DNA from: Mansonella perstans
Taxonomy: Eukaryota; Nematoda; Chromadorea; Rhabditida; Onchocercidae
Assembly (NCBI GenBank): GCA_037074765.1
Contig: JBAMDO010000264.1
Coordinates: 1-64,000, forward strand
Reading direction: 5' to 3'
Length of the DNA: 64,000 bases
Position numbers and translations under genes: made by a program. The stretch's first letter is position 1, and every line of letters starts with the position of its first letter. This document shows, in pieces, positions 1 to 12,379 of this stretch. The notes under the pieces were generated by a model. That model was not told where the DNA came from, ran no database searches, and saw nothing but the letters and a program-made list of their open reading frames with translations.

Positions 1-564
1 ATCATAATGATACGGATAATGAAATACGAATTATCCAGATTCTCAAATTGAAAAAACAGCGATTCCGAAGAAAAAAGTGCTTATCTGATTATTTTGTTTT
101 TAAGTTTAAAACTGATCGATTTTCAAACCCCAGTAAAGTGTAGGATATGCTAATATAGTTAGCTAGATATACGCACAAGCGAAAGGAGAAGGACAGAAAT
201 AGAAAACCAAAGTTTGTAAATTTGTTTATTTATCGACAAAATTAATTTCATTGTCAGTTAATGCGGAGATACGGTATCCACATATCCATTTGAAAAAACT
301 TAGCGTATTCAGAAAATCCTTTAATTTTAATTAGGCATAAAGCTTAAACCTAATTAAAAAATGATTAGACTGAAAAATTCACTAGCCTATCAATTTGATT
401 ACAAAATTCTGCAGTGTAGCAAAATATGTGTTACAATATATTAAAATATAAAATTGGTAGTGCCTTACTCTAAGCTTCTACCTTGCCTACTTGTATCGTA
501 AAACTTCCAGAGAAGCTAACAAATGTCAATGTGTAAATATTGCTATTGACTGAACATATAAAAA
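1..564. other. 3' flank of the RPAP3-like gene, no gene seen
   Basis: AT-rich sequence downstream of the RPAP3-like stop codon on the minus strand. It contains TTTATT (AATAAA on the minus strand) near 225, a plausible poly(A) signal. I see no conserved coding stretch. Confidence 0.5.
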
Positions 565-3155
565 TTATTTCAAAAACGAACCATTCTTTGTAGCTTCATC
601 CAAAAACAGTATAGCAATATCAGATCGCGAAACATCAGTTAGCTTAATCAAACATTCTAACAGTCGACAGATATTTGATTGATCCGCTAGAATATCGAAA
701 CCGTCGACTAAGCACTTAATCATTTCAGTTTCAATTACTTCATCCAACAATTCGCCATAGTTATTCATATCAATTGACTGAATAATAATTAATAATAGTA
801 ATTAATGATAATAATAATAACAACAATAATAATAATAATGCAAATATGATTTTATGATCCATCATACTTAGAGAAGCCGTTCATTCGTATATTAGTTAGT
901 TTCAGCGTATCTTCCAATAAGATAACAGAAAACAATGAACGATAAACATATAAATACTCAACGTTGAATATTTCTAAAGAATATACTGACGAATGATACG
1001 AATTAATAGCTAGAAATAAATAATAAAAATAACAAAATGCATATATATTTAAATAATTCGCACAAGAAAATAGAATAGATGAAAATATAACGGAAAAGTG
1101 GGAAAAATTATAAATAATAACTGACCAAGAAATATTCGGCAAATTCCACCGGCTTATCCTTAAGCCGGTGAAAATCAGCGATAAAATTGAATGATGTCGT
1201 TGGAGGAGGTGGAATCTCCAGTGACGGCGATTCCTGACAAAAGAATAAGTGTGGAAATTACGAATGCATAAGCAATATAAATTAAATTGAAAACGAAATT
1301 GTGAACTAATCACATAATTAAAATTACGTCTGAGAAAATTCCCATAATTAAAGTGTTTATACTATATTTCAATAAAGATTTTATAGAAGTTTTTCTCCCA
1401 GTGAAAATAAAGAAGAAAAAACAAAAATGGAAGGTTGACATAAACGTTATATAAATAATAACCTAGAAAATTAAATAACTTACCGTGGAAGATATCCGTA
1501 ATTTTTCTCGAATTATTTGTTCAGCTGATTTCACCTCTACCATTTCAATATTTTTAATTTTCATTAATGGTATTTTTGAACGAAGAAATTCGTCTTTTCC
1601 ACCACATGACAACCTTAGCTCTACACAATTTGTCTTAAATTGATAAACCCGACGGTAAATAAATTTCGATACTTTTTTAAAAGAATGGACTGAAAGAAAA
1701 TCTAAAAAATGCAATGAAATACCATGCCTAATATACAAGAATGATAATTTTAACTTTATAAAAGTTTACTTCACGAAATTAAGCTGCCTATTTTAGAAAC
1801 AGCTGGAAAGACTTTAACAGCTATGTATAACGCACCATATCATAACAGCAATATTAAAAAGCTAAACTGCTTATCTTAAAAATAAAGGAATCATTTTCTA
1901 TAAGATTTTGTAATAAATACCTTATCTTGAAGACTTTGTTTCAGTTTTGCAAATTCTTTGTTTTTTGGATTGTTTGAATCAATTTTTGAAATTTTTTCAC
2001 TTGCGATTTCATACAAATGCAAATTTTCTAATGCTTTTGCATACCTAAATGAAGCTCAAATCGTCAGAATAACAATATCAGTTATTCAATTCCCTGATAA
2101 ATCGATGTAGGGAATCCACTACCTCATACTGTCCTATCTACCGAGTGTTATGAAACAGATTATGAATTAAACATATAACTACTTTATAAAAATTAAATTA
2201 CAAAATAATTAAATATATACATGAAATGGATATCTAATTAATCAACAATATAATATATATCACTTATTTCAGATGTATCTTTTCAAAATTGACTTTGCAA
2301 TTCCAAAAAAATTAATAAAAGGATGAGAATAATTTCAGCGAGATGAAATTATGATACATTTTTTGATGATAGGGACTTAAGAAGTATGTGTTACAATGTT
2401 AGTATTTCTGATATCAATAAAAGAGGTTGAAGAACCAGAAATTTGAAATATCTAGATAAATTCCAATAGGAAAAAGTAAACCTTTACCTAAATATTGCCT
2501 TTTCATTGTTTGAATCTAATTCCAAAGCTCTCGCAGAATCCATAAGGGCTCGTTCATATCTTAAACTTACTGTTCATAAGATCAAAACAACAACTGTCTG
2601 ATAATTCAAATAAACTAAGCGATCTCCGAAGAAATATGCAACATTAGTTAGAACTCGAAAAATTAAAGTTGCACTTTCTAACTTTTCAAACACTCAAATG
2701 ATCTCGCCAAATGACAAAAAATGAACATTTTTAAAATCTCTTACTTAAATTCTGAATTAATTCAACTGCTCATTTTTAAAATTTTTTTCAAAAACAATAA
2801 TTTCACATTTTTTCTCTTCACTTTATTTTAAATAACATCACTAATTTATTCAATTTCCCTACATAACACAGCAAAAATAAAGAACCAATTTTGTATACAT
2901 TACAAAAGGATTTTTATAGAGAACTAAACTGCAATAGATTTGAATAGGAAACAAAACCAATAAAAAAACGTACTGTTTGGTATTGAGATAAGCTTGAGCT
3001 CTGTTTGCTAGCACCGCGGATGTTTCGCGACATTCCAATGATTTCGTATAACTCACAATAGCATTATGATACCGAAATGAACGGAAATGTTCGTTGCCTT
3101 CGGTACGATGTCGTTCTGCTTCTCCCGTAGTCGCTGTTGACTCGATTTCAGCCAT
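565..3155 (-). CDS. RPAP3/SPAG1-like TPR co-chaperone
   Basis: Split gene of about 280 residues. Exons read: 2974-3155 (ATG at 3155, MAEIES), 2488-2559, 1921-2044, one ending at 1484 (start uncertain, about 1640), 1126-1233 and 565-777. The first three join in phase and encode three TPR helices pairs: GNEHF, then ANRAQAYLNTKQ, then KAIFR. The K/R-N-N-K-R positions fit a carboxylate clamp for the Hsp90/Hsp70 C-terminal EEVD. The last two exons match the RPAP3_C domain: SFNFIADFHRLKDKP, then a helix-rich end with SDIAILFLD. Family knowledge: RPAP3 and SPAG1 are R2TP subunits that link Hsp90 to assembly of RNA polymerases, snoRNPs, PIKKs and dynein arms. This protein is much shorter than human RPAP3, with one TPR block, resembling the reduced nematode form. 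The exon ending at 1484 (IKNIEMVEVKSAEQ) is a linker of unclear start. Seen: domains. Inferred: R2TP role. Confidence 0.82.
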
Positions 3156-4469
3156 TTCAGTAACTCGAAAATTGTGCAACTAGAACTATGAAAATTAATG
3201 CTTTTAAAAATAGTGATATATATTTTGACAAATCTATTTGCGAACAAGTATTAAAATTCGAAGAATTCAATATATCCCAACTCAATTACGCAACAATTCA
3301 ATCCCGATGATGTTTGTCCAGAATGGTTCAGATCAATTCCAAAATCACTGTACATATAGAAATTTCATTCATGTAGAAATTTCACTAGTTTATGGAAATA
3401 TTATGATTAGAACAAAACAGGCGATATAGGAATCCCAGGCAGAATTCGATGAAAAGATACTGTATAAAAAAGCAATACATTTGAAAATTGTTACACAAAT
3501 ATATCAGTAATCTTATTATAATTTTCTATTAAAGGAATAAACCTATTGAAATTCCGATTTTCAAACCATGACAATTCGGTAAAAGTAATAAAGTAAATTT
3601 TCGATCGCAAAAATAAAAATCCTAAAATTTAAGTAATTTAGCAAAAAAAATTTGTTTCCTAAAATCGTTTATGTGAAATCTCCAAGATTTATCATTAAGA
3701 AGATTAAATTCGCACTGCTAAATATTTTATAGGCTTCATAACCATCTGATTAACAATGTTGATAGAAGCAATTGAAATTTTATGCTTATCATAAAAATGT
3801 AAATGTTAAAATCAGGAAATTCGAAACATTCTTGAAAAATTATTACAATTTAACCCGTATTTTTGCATATATCTTCAGACAATTATGAAAACTAGTATAT
3901 CTGAAAAATTATACAGGACAGTGCTAAGGTTATAATTTCAGGAAGATGGTGATAACAAGCTCAACTAATCGACAGCCAACAGACGCGACAAAGTGATACA
4001 ACAAGGAGCAATTGGAGATAAAAATTAAATCTCCACAAGATCTAAATTTAATTCAAAGTAAAAAATTTCGAATTACACTAAAATTACATAGTTAAATAAA
4101 AGCAGTGTGTACAAGGAAGCACATCAATGAATTAGTCTAATATCATTAAGAAATAAGAAATAAATCCATAATATTTTTTCGATAAATTCATAATATTTAC
4201 TTTCAAGTAAATAATAAAAAAGCAAAATTTGAAAATTTCCGAAAAATTCAAATTTCATTAATAAATTAAAATAAGCTATACGAATGCTGCAAAATTATAC
4301 TATACAAAAATAATTTAAATAATAGCACAAAACCCTTCAGCGTAAAGTTATTCATGAATTGGACTCTGTAAAACTGACGGCAGAGTGATTCATCAAGTTA
4401 TCCCTCAAACCGCTTCGTTTAATGGGTTCGTTGATTAAAATGAAAGCAAGAAAACATCTGCCGCCACAT
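3156..4469. other. Spacer between SEC-10 and the RPAP3-like gene
   Basis: About 1.3 kb of AT-rich sequence between the end of sec-10 and the start of the RPAP3-like gene, both on the minus strand. It should hold the sec-10 3' UTR and the promoter or trans-splice site of the downstream gene. Short ORFs on the plus strand (around 3238-3429) show no family resemblance. The gap is large for a worm operon, so independent promoters are more likely. Confidence 0.45.
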
Positions 4470-7400
4470 TCACATGAAATTAAAATGCAATTTAGCCGTT
4501 CGATAATCCATCCGCAGCTGTATGAAACTATTGACCATTCTTCGATCAGTATCAATCTGCAGAAGACATCAAATAAATATTTACACATTACACACGCGAA
4601 GTATAAGAAGCCCAAAGTTTCATCAGAATGATAATAAATATTTGTTTTTAAGGTTTTGAGAAACTAACCAATAATTGTGATAAGCAAGCTTCGTTCAAAT
4701 TCTCGGGTACAACAACTAACAAGTTTGCAAGTGCATGTAAAGCTTCAAATTGCTTGCCAATCTCAGAAATTTTCCAGCTAAGTACACATTTTCTAAAACA
4801 TCAGCCAACGGTTTTAAACTCAACTCATAGGTCTTACATTTGAATAAGCAAAAATGTCTTTTTTTTTGAAATTACTTTTACAAATTCGAATAATCAACAA
4901 CAATCTGATAAGGAAAGATTACACTGATAGCTAATAATAAAAAAACTTTTCAAAAAAATGGCGCTTGAATACAATAAAATCACTGCTGAAAGCATGATGA
5001 AATGTCTCGACAAGTTTGATTTGTTTTAATTTGTCACTAAATTTTTGCTTCTAATATTGAATTACATAATAACTTTTTAACAAATCAAAAAAATTTAAAA
5101 AAAAAAACCTGTATTCGTTGATATCGCATAGCAGAAGCATAGCACCTTGAGAATTATATGTGAACTGATATATATGTGCTAATAAAACTTTGTAGAAACG
5201 ACGACCAAATTCTAGCATCAGAGTCGTCAAATTCCCACCATCAAGACTGTCCCTCATTACCTGTACTTCTGCATTCAAGTATTTAACAACAAGAGCACAA
5301 GCCTGAAAAGTGATCAAAAATCATAGTGCTCAAAAATCATGAGAGAATGTCTGTACATCGTAGATATAATGGAAAAATCGAATCGGATGTAACTTTACAG
5401 GTTCACAATCCATAAGACTTCTAAATTTTTGACAAGTTAGGTTCGAAAAAAATAATACGACCCATTATATTATATCATCCAGTTAGCTGAATTCTACACA
5501 TTCTTCCATCCTACATAGAATCTACACAACGCAATAAAAAAACATTTTTTTGCTTAGAAAGTTCATGTAAAATTTCCGGTATTAGATAGCACAGAAAACA
5601 GGTTTGTTTTTCGAGAAGAATAAAACTAACATTAGACATAGCTGTTACCATTTGGTTGTCATCTTCAGGACAAAAATCTATCTTTTTTTGTTCATTAGTT
5701 AACAAAAAACGTATATAACCGACTACTGCATTAATTTGTCGTTCAAGCCCAAGATTTATACGATTTTCAACGTTACGTAAGCAATCAGCACGCTTTTTTA
5801 TACAAATGTCCTTGATAGGAGTATCGCTGTAAAATAAATCTTGATTAGATTATTTGAGTAAGCAGAACTGAAACCAAAATTTTGAAATATTGCAGAGATA
5901 ATCACCCATGAAAGATATAAATCGAACTTACCTGACCAATGGAAAGATCGAATCGTCGTATTGTTTATGGAAAAGATGAGTAATAGCTACTGCTTGTTGA
6001 ACAACAGAAAAAAAGTAATTAGGAGGTTCAGTTTTTGGTTCAGCTAGTGATATTCCTATAAAGACAAAAATGAAGGAATCAATGTGTAGAAAATGATGCT
6101 GCAAAATCCTTTAAATAAAATGAAAAGGGATAATTTCTTTAATATACATACCTGCAAGTGAAAGGTCAATTGCATAGTCCAAGTGTTCCGTGTACAAAAA
6201 TCGCAAAAGTATATCAAATATCGTTTCTGTCACTTTGGGCGCTTCATCTTTATCACATAACTAAAGCTAAACACAAATAAAAAAATAAAAACCAAACAAA
6301 AATTTAAAATTAGAATAAAAAATACAGCTTAAGAAGTATGAATGGAAAATTTATTTTGTCATGTCATCTGTATGCATGATATGATTGGGAGAGGACAGTA
6401 TGTATTAAGGGACTTTGGACTAAACAAAATTGGGAAACATTATTCTCTTTCGCATAAAACAAAAAGATAATTATTAGTATATAATTTACCAGCTGGCAGC
6501 GTTGGAATGCATTCTTCGTTTCCTGGAGTATGTTAATAGCTACTTCTTCGGACAAAAATGTTTCACCACCATATGTTTCCACATTCAATAGTCTTGCTTG
6601 AATATCACGTTTCAAATCTTGCAACCTGTTCCAAATATATTTCATATACAAAAATTACTTGCTTGGAATAACTTATTAGAAATTATTTAAAGACTTAATG
6701 AATTAAAGATATAAGTCATTTTTGCTAGATATACAAATTTTATTCAGTACATATTTTTTGTCCAGTTGACAAATATGGAAACCATTTACCCCCCACTATG
6801 GATTTGTTTCTTCTGATGATTTTTCGATTCATAAAACCGGCTCAAAATAGCTCCACATTGTTCTGCCAAGAACTGCCGCTCAATTCTGAAGATATAAAAT
6901 AATCCATATATATTCTTACTTTTATGCCATTAATAAGAACGTAAAACTTAACAAAATCTTAAATTTGCTTCTTTATTAAAGCACTTTCGTACCATCTCGA
7001 TAGCGAACAATCAGTGATCGAAATCAAAAAAGAATTCTGCGTGAAATTTGACTTGAATAAACCATTAAAGTTTACAAATGAGAAAATTTAATAAAAAAAA
7101 AAAAACTTAGGAGTATATGTTTGCCAAAAGTTTTAAGAAAACAAAAAAAAAAAAACTTTAAGTCCGCTGATTTATACTAGATAATCACTGAAAATTTGTT
7201 CAACTGGTACGAAAAAAACAAGAACTATTGTATTTTTGAGATATGTCCAGTAAATACACATTATTTTGCAGTCGCATTATATGAATATTTTTAAAATAAT
7301 GAGAAGTATTCGACAACAGAATGAAGGCATACGTAGGATACGTTTCTAAATAACGTCCAAACACTGATCGCACCAACGTATCCATAAACTGAAGATCAGT

Positions 7401-9893
7401 TCCAGAAATCTTCAATGCAACTAAATTTGACACTAATTTTTGCGTTCTGAAAAAATTGTCTACAACAAAGGTTTGTTTAAAAAAAATAAAGACAGGAACG
7501 AAAAATCAAAAGACCTCGAATTATTCCAAATGAAAACGAACCTGGAATAGAGGTCATATATTGTTGTCAAATAAATTTCTAAATCATTTTCAGAATCGCT
7601 CAATTTTGTTGCTATGACTTCCTATAAATTAAGAGAGTTCTTAAAAAAAAAAAAAGAAAAAAAGAACTATTTTCATCATTATGAGTAGGCTCATTGGTTG
7701 CTGGTAATAGTTAAAGAAATACTACAAAGAGTAGAAACAATTTGTAGTCTTCAGCAAAAATAATTTACGTAATGCTTTCAAATTTGAAAAGGTTATTTAA
7801 TCTGAACGAACAGACAACATTTACCTGTAATTTTCCGTGAAATAAATTCAGAATCAACTTTGACATTACTTGATCAGGATTCGGAAAAATCTCTTTCAAC
7901 ATCGGTTGTGTCTTCTGACAAAGTAATAAAATATCATCAAAAACGTTGTCACCGCGAAAAGCATTAATCTGCATACGTTCAACGAAAGCATTCAAGCACT
8001 GCGAATATCCCTAAATCTACAGCTTAATGCTTCATTAATTCCTGCATAAAAAAGTTATTTAATAAAACTAGGAACAAAGATGCAGGATGTTCAAATAACA
8101 AATGTAAAAACGTTTCAGACTGAAATTTCCACTATCAAATCTTTTTCTTGAATATGAAGGAACAAAAGATCATTGTAAAACCGATATTGATTATTTCTTA
8201 CTAAAAAATCCAAAACATCTATGTTGCAAAGAATGCCAAATAACGATCGTGCATAAATGATTTAGTCGGAAAAAGTTTGCTGACTTCTGAGAAATGATGG
8301 CAACTTTTGCATGAATACGGTGAAATTCCGGTAATATTACTTTGAAATCCGCCAAAATCACAGCTATTTCGTGCATTCTCTGCCAATTACCCTGTCGATG
8401 TGCACGCACAAATTCTTCCAACATCAATCGTTCAATTTCGTCGTACTTGTGAGCAATTCTAATCTGCACGTTACTGTATTTATCTTTTGCTAATTCTTGA
8501 GAAATGGATGACAATTTCAGGACCATAGCAGCAGATTCCAACAACTGAAATTTAAAAGTTATATTGATGTGACTAGATTTAATGTAATGTTTGTGAGGAA
8601 CGTTAATGCCAATAATGTTAATGCCAATTCATTACTCTCGGTATATTTTCATAGGACAATAAAAAACATACTCTATCTGGATCAGTGAAAATATCAGAAC
8701 TTAAAGGCTGATCAGCCAAAAATTCATCGAAATGCTTCATTAATTGCAAAGCTTCACTAGCACGAGCACGCGGCAAATGAACACTTTCCAACTGATCACC
8801 CAAATGTACTACTTTAGTTGAGACTGTTTGCATTGTACTATCTAATTGCTGCAAAGCATGACTTTTATTTTAGAATTTTAAAAAATATTGGTCAAATTGA
8901 TATATTTGAAGTTAATATATAGTTCCAAATAGTACAACTACCTTCAGTTAGATTAACAGATTAGATGAAAGTAACCTTATTAGATTATTTTGGAATATTG
9001 AACATGAAGTTATATCTTCGTTAAAAAAATGCATTGGTGTAATTAAACACAAACTTCCAGTGAAGCATTGTTTTTGCTTAAAATCAATGGATTTGCAATG
9101 GCAAGATTTGAAAGTTCAACCTTTAACTTGTCCATAGCATCAGCATTTTGTTCATGAACTTTGTGTAAAATGTTCAAATATTCGCGTTTATCACTGCTGC
9201 ATTGTTGCTCCAATGAGCTTATCTTCGACTAAAAAATACTACCGACATTTAGTAAAACTATAAAGTTTTAGTCTAAACTGGTCAGAAATTAATCCATTTT
9301 TACTTTGAAGCAATTTGCAAAATTCTTGCTTTTCGGAATCATCAATAACATCAAATCTTATAAATATTGAAAACATTCTAATTTTAGGATTCAGCAGAAA
9401 AGGAACAAATATATTACTTGAAATTGATCACTTAACATCTGCAAATTGCCAATTTCCTCTTCGAACTTTGTTTTCAAATCCGTAACATTAATGTCATCTT
9501 TGCCTCCAGTTAAACGCCATGCCAAACGTTCCACAAAATCAATGGCATCAAAAGGTTCCTGAAGAACAAATAGAAATACAAATTTGTAAAAGGCTTTAAT
9601 TTTATCAGTGGTAGATGAATGATTACTCTTGATTTGATCAAAAATTAAACTGCTATCCAGCATTTCAAAAAAAAAAAAAAAAAATGTTCATTAACCATTC
9701 TTCAGCAAAGAGAACATGAATTAAATTTAAAATATAAGATTTAAATTTTTCATTCTTTCAGAATGAAATGTAATGAACGGTAAAATTTTTTGGAAGTTAT
9801 AGCAATCATTTAAAAGGCTATGTTTTTTTTTAAACGCAAATTTATTACCTGTTCCAAATCTTCGACATAAGTTGAAAAGTACTGATTTGTCAT
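4470..9893 (-). CDS. sec-10: Exocyst complex component SEC-10 (EXOC5)
   Basis: Sec10 is a rod-like subunit of the octameric exocyst, which tethers post-Golgi vesicles to the plasma membrane. About 16 exons. The start is a 15-codon exon at 9849-9893 (ATG at 9893) spliced to the exon at about 9421-9558, giving EPFDAIDFVERLAWRLTGG, the conserved Sec10 N-terminus (EPF..E.YIERL.WRTPGG in animals). Further blocks: coiled-coil KVVHLGDQLESV (8.8 kb), QGNWQRMHEIAVILADFK (8.4 kb), LLTNEQKKIDFCPEDDN (5.7 kb), QFTYNSQGAMLLLCD.NEYR (5.1-5.2 kb) and IGKQFEALHALANLLVV (about 4.7 kb). The terminal exon 4470-4556 reads RRMVNSFIQLRMDYRTAKL and ends with TGA, collinear with the vertebrate C-terminus. Length and domain order look complete. 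A 4422-4631 plus-strand ORF is a shadow of the last exon. Divergent to ubr-1, with 2.5 kb between the starts. Confidence 0.93.
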
Positions 9894-11003
9894 GGGTTTC
9901 ACTTCGTTTTCCAATCAAACAATGAAACAACGCTAATTTTGATCTATATGTGATAAGTATTCAAAACAATAAAGCAATTTCATTATCACTTCGAAAAGAT
10001 TATAAATTTTGTCGACGAAAACAACGCAATATCAAATATATTAATAATTATTTATTATTTCTTAATGTTATAACAAGAAAGGACATAAGCATACAAAAGG
10101 AGGAAAGAAGCATAAATGGAAGCAATGAGGTATATAAGGGAAAAGTAAAGTTTACAATGAAACGATCTTTACGATTCGATCTTTCCAAAAAAAAATTACT
10201 GTAAATTTAATTATAAAAATTAAAGGATGATGTAATTAAAGAAAAATTTTCATTGTAAATATTTTTATTTTTTGTAAATACGTTGTAAATATTGTTAAAA
10301 TATTAGTAATGTTAAATACGAACTAAACAAACAAACACTGCTAACATTAATACTATCATAACATTTTGCAATCTTTAAAAGTAAAATGATTAATATTTAT
10401 ATCATTTACTAAAAAATTAAAAATTATAAGATGAAAAAAAGTTAACTGAAAAGAAAAAAAAAGGAACTCTGAATGTACAATATGAAAAGTAATAACTAAA
10501 TAATCAAATAATATTATACGTATGTGTAGACGTGTACATGTACGCAAATTCATGAAATTTTTACACAGTAAAAGAAAAACTGACGTACGTAATAAATTTA
10601 AAACGTATGACACTTTTTTTTTTCCCTTCCAAAATGAAAAAAAACATCAAAAAGCAACTTTCAACAAAATACTCTTACAATTACTACTTTTCCTTTCTTT
10701 CTTTTCTTCTTTAAACCTACTATTTCATATGTGTTACGCTGCCTCTCCAGTACTATCACATAAATTTTCAATTACTGCTATAAGTTTACTGCATGACTAT
10801 TTCACAAATTTTTTCATTCTTTAACACTACGACTAGAAAAAAGTATAATTTCTCGTAATTGCTTACATATGCTGTTACTATCCATTATTTATATATTCTT
10901 ACTACCCATTTTTAAATCTATTTACATTTCAATTCTTTTTTATTAATTAGTTTTACCAATTTCATCCCAAGGTTTGAAATCATTTAGCTATAAAATCGTC
11001 CAT

Positions 11004-11337
11004 TTAACTGGATTTATTTACCGGATCACCTATCTTGCTATGTATCCATCGTGTATCCGTCGTATCTATGGCACTGATCACCTTGTGGTTCTGATATAAC
11101 TTTCAGATATATTCGAAATGGGAAATTCTCATTTTTTGTCATTTTGTGTAAAAATTAGGCATAACATAATATTGTTGTAATTTAAATGTAAAATTTGATG
11201 AAGAATTATTTCAGCTATAGCGGCATTTTAACGTTTTCTTCAAAATTGGATATGAAATTCAAACTTTCCGAAATCTCAGTCTGAACATGAGTACCTGTTC
11301 CTGTGCGAGAATCCATCTTCACTAAAATATCAGCCAT
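11004..11337 (-). CDS. Possible two-exon micro-gene (about 45 residues)
   Basis: Tentative. ATG at 11337 opens MADILVKMDSRTGTGTH to a GTTCAG donor at 11286. A GTTATATCAG acceptor at 11091 joins in phase to exon 11004-11090, which reads DTTDTRWIHSKIGDP near its middle and ends at TAA. The second exon is clearly richer in G+C than its surroundings and has non-repetitive codons. An alternative donor (GTACTC, 14 codons in) shifts the second exon to a frame that stops earlier. I recognise no family. It could instead be a regulatory patch or a decayed exon. Location: between sec-10 and ubr-1, same strand as sec-10. Confidence 0.22.
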
Positions 11338-11862
11338 TTCAGAAAATCACGGAAAGGATATTATTTAGTTGATCAAAGGAAGAAATCGGAAGAGAATAGA
11401 AATTTAAATTATTGTTAACGTTTAATTTTCATACTATCATACAAGATATTTTATATTGAAGTTCCAGAAATTTGTCAAGCCTCTAGGCTTCAAGATATGA
11501 GAAAATATATGATAATTTGATATCTGAAAGTTTTCCTGAAGTAGCAAAGAGATTTCGTTCGAATATAATAACACAATAAAATTAATGAAATGAAGATAAT
11601 CAAGTAAATATCATCAAAGTAAGTAACAAAATGATTAGCCTATTAACAAGATTATATCACACACACTAATCAATCAAAGCTCGGACATTTCTTGGTTCCA
11701 TTTTTTTTAGATTTTATACAAATTGTCATGAAAACTTTTAGATAGAGCCAAAAAACTTTTAGAGATTATTCACGAAATCGCTTCTATATTTTTGTATATC
11801 TTTGATTAGATATTATCCTGATAGTCTGTGGACTAGTAATGTATTGCTTATTTTTAATATGC

Positions 11863-12109
11863 TGATAAGATGATAAGCATTAACAACTATGCACGCAAGT
11901 CAAATTTATGCTGTTCAATTTATGCTGATTGAACAGTTCGAGCTGTTCGAATAAAATCTGCTTATCTGTGCTATTCTAGTTTAATTGCTGATTATAAAAG
12001 ATAACAGATAAAGTTCATCTCCATTCATCAGTCTGACTTATCTTTTGTTTTTATTGTTGCCATTGATAAGCAGTAAGCTAAAGTTTTATTATGAATTTAA
12101 TTTCTTATC
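11863..12109. promoter_or_regulatory. Cluster of eight GATA-factor motifs upstream of ubr-1
   Basis: Within 247 bp there are TGATAAG at 11863, 11871 and 12064; AGATAA at 11999 and 12006; CTTATCT at 11961 and 12037; and CTTATCC at 12103. TGATAA is the consensus used by nematode endodermal and epidermal GATA factors (ELT-2, ELT-3). The cluster lies 270-520 bp upstream of the ubr-1 start. Seen: motif density. Inferred: enhancer function. AT-rich DNA raises the chance background, but eight extended motifs this close is more than scattered chance would suggest. Confidence 0.4.
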
Positions 12110-12379
12110 CTATATACAATTTGAGTAAAAATTAAAAAATGACATAAGTGACGTAACATCTGCAGACATTATCTGCAGACAGAATCAGTTGCAAAATTGA
12201 GAGATTTTTTTTTCGATATTTCTTGATTTGTAAATAGAAACATTGAAATGTTTTGTAGATTATGTGAAATTGTCACTAATCAATTTTCCAGTACTTGTAT
12301 CATTTATATATATATATATATATATACGTGTGCGACGTACTAGTATTGGCTGAAATACGTGTAACTAACGTGCGATTTG

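Larger units (their letters stand above)
9894..12379. promoter_or_regulatory. Divergent intergenic region between sec-10 and ubr-1
   Basis: 2.5 kb separating two head-to-head genes, so it must contain both promoters. It is AT-rich, with a (TA)n run at about 12304-12327 just upstream of ubr-1 and a GATA-motif cluster at 11863-12109 (listed separately). A GC-elevated patch at 11004-11110 may be a small exon (listed separately). Plus-strand ORFs at 9950-10824 are low-complexity and not credible genes. Confidence 0.6.

Noticed and set aside
3238..3429. Short plus-strand ORF divergent from the RPAP3-like start
   Set aside because: No family resemblance, no splice context, and two frames look equally open.
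4352..4631. ORFs on both strands at the end of sec-10
   Set aside because: Both are other-frame shadows of the terminal sec-10 exon at 4470-4556.
565..9893. Sec-10 and the RPAP3-like gene as one operon
   Set aside because: Same strand and order would allow it, but the gap is 1.3 kb and I see no trans-splice evidence; undecidable from sequence alone.
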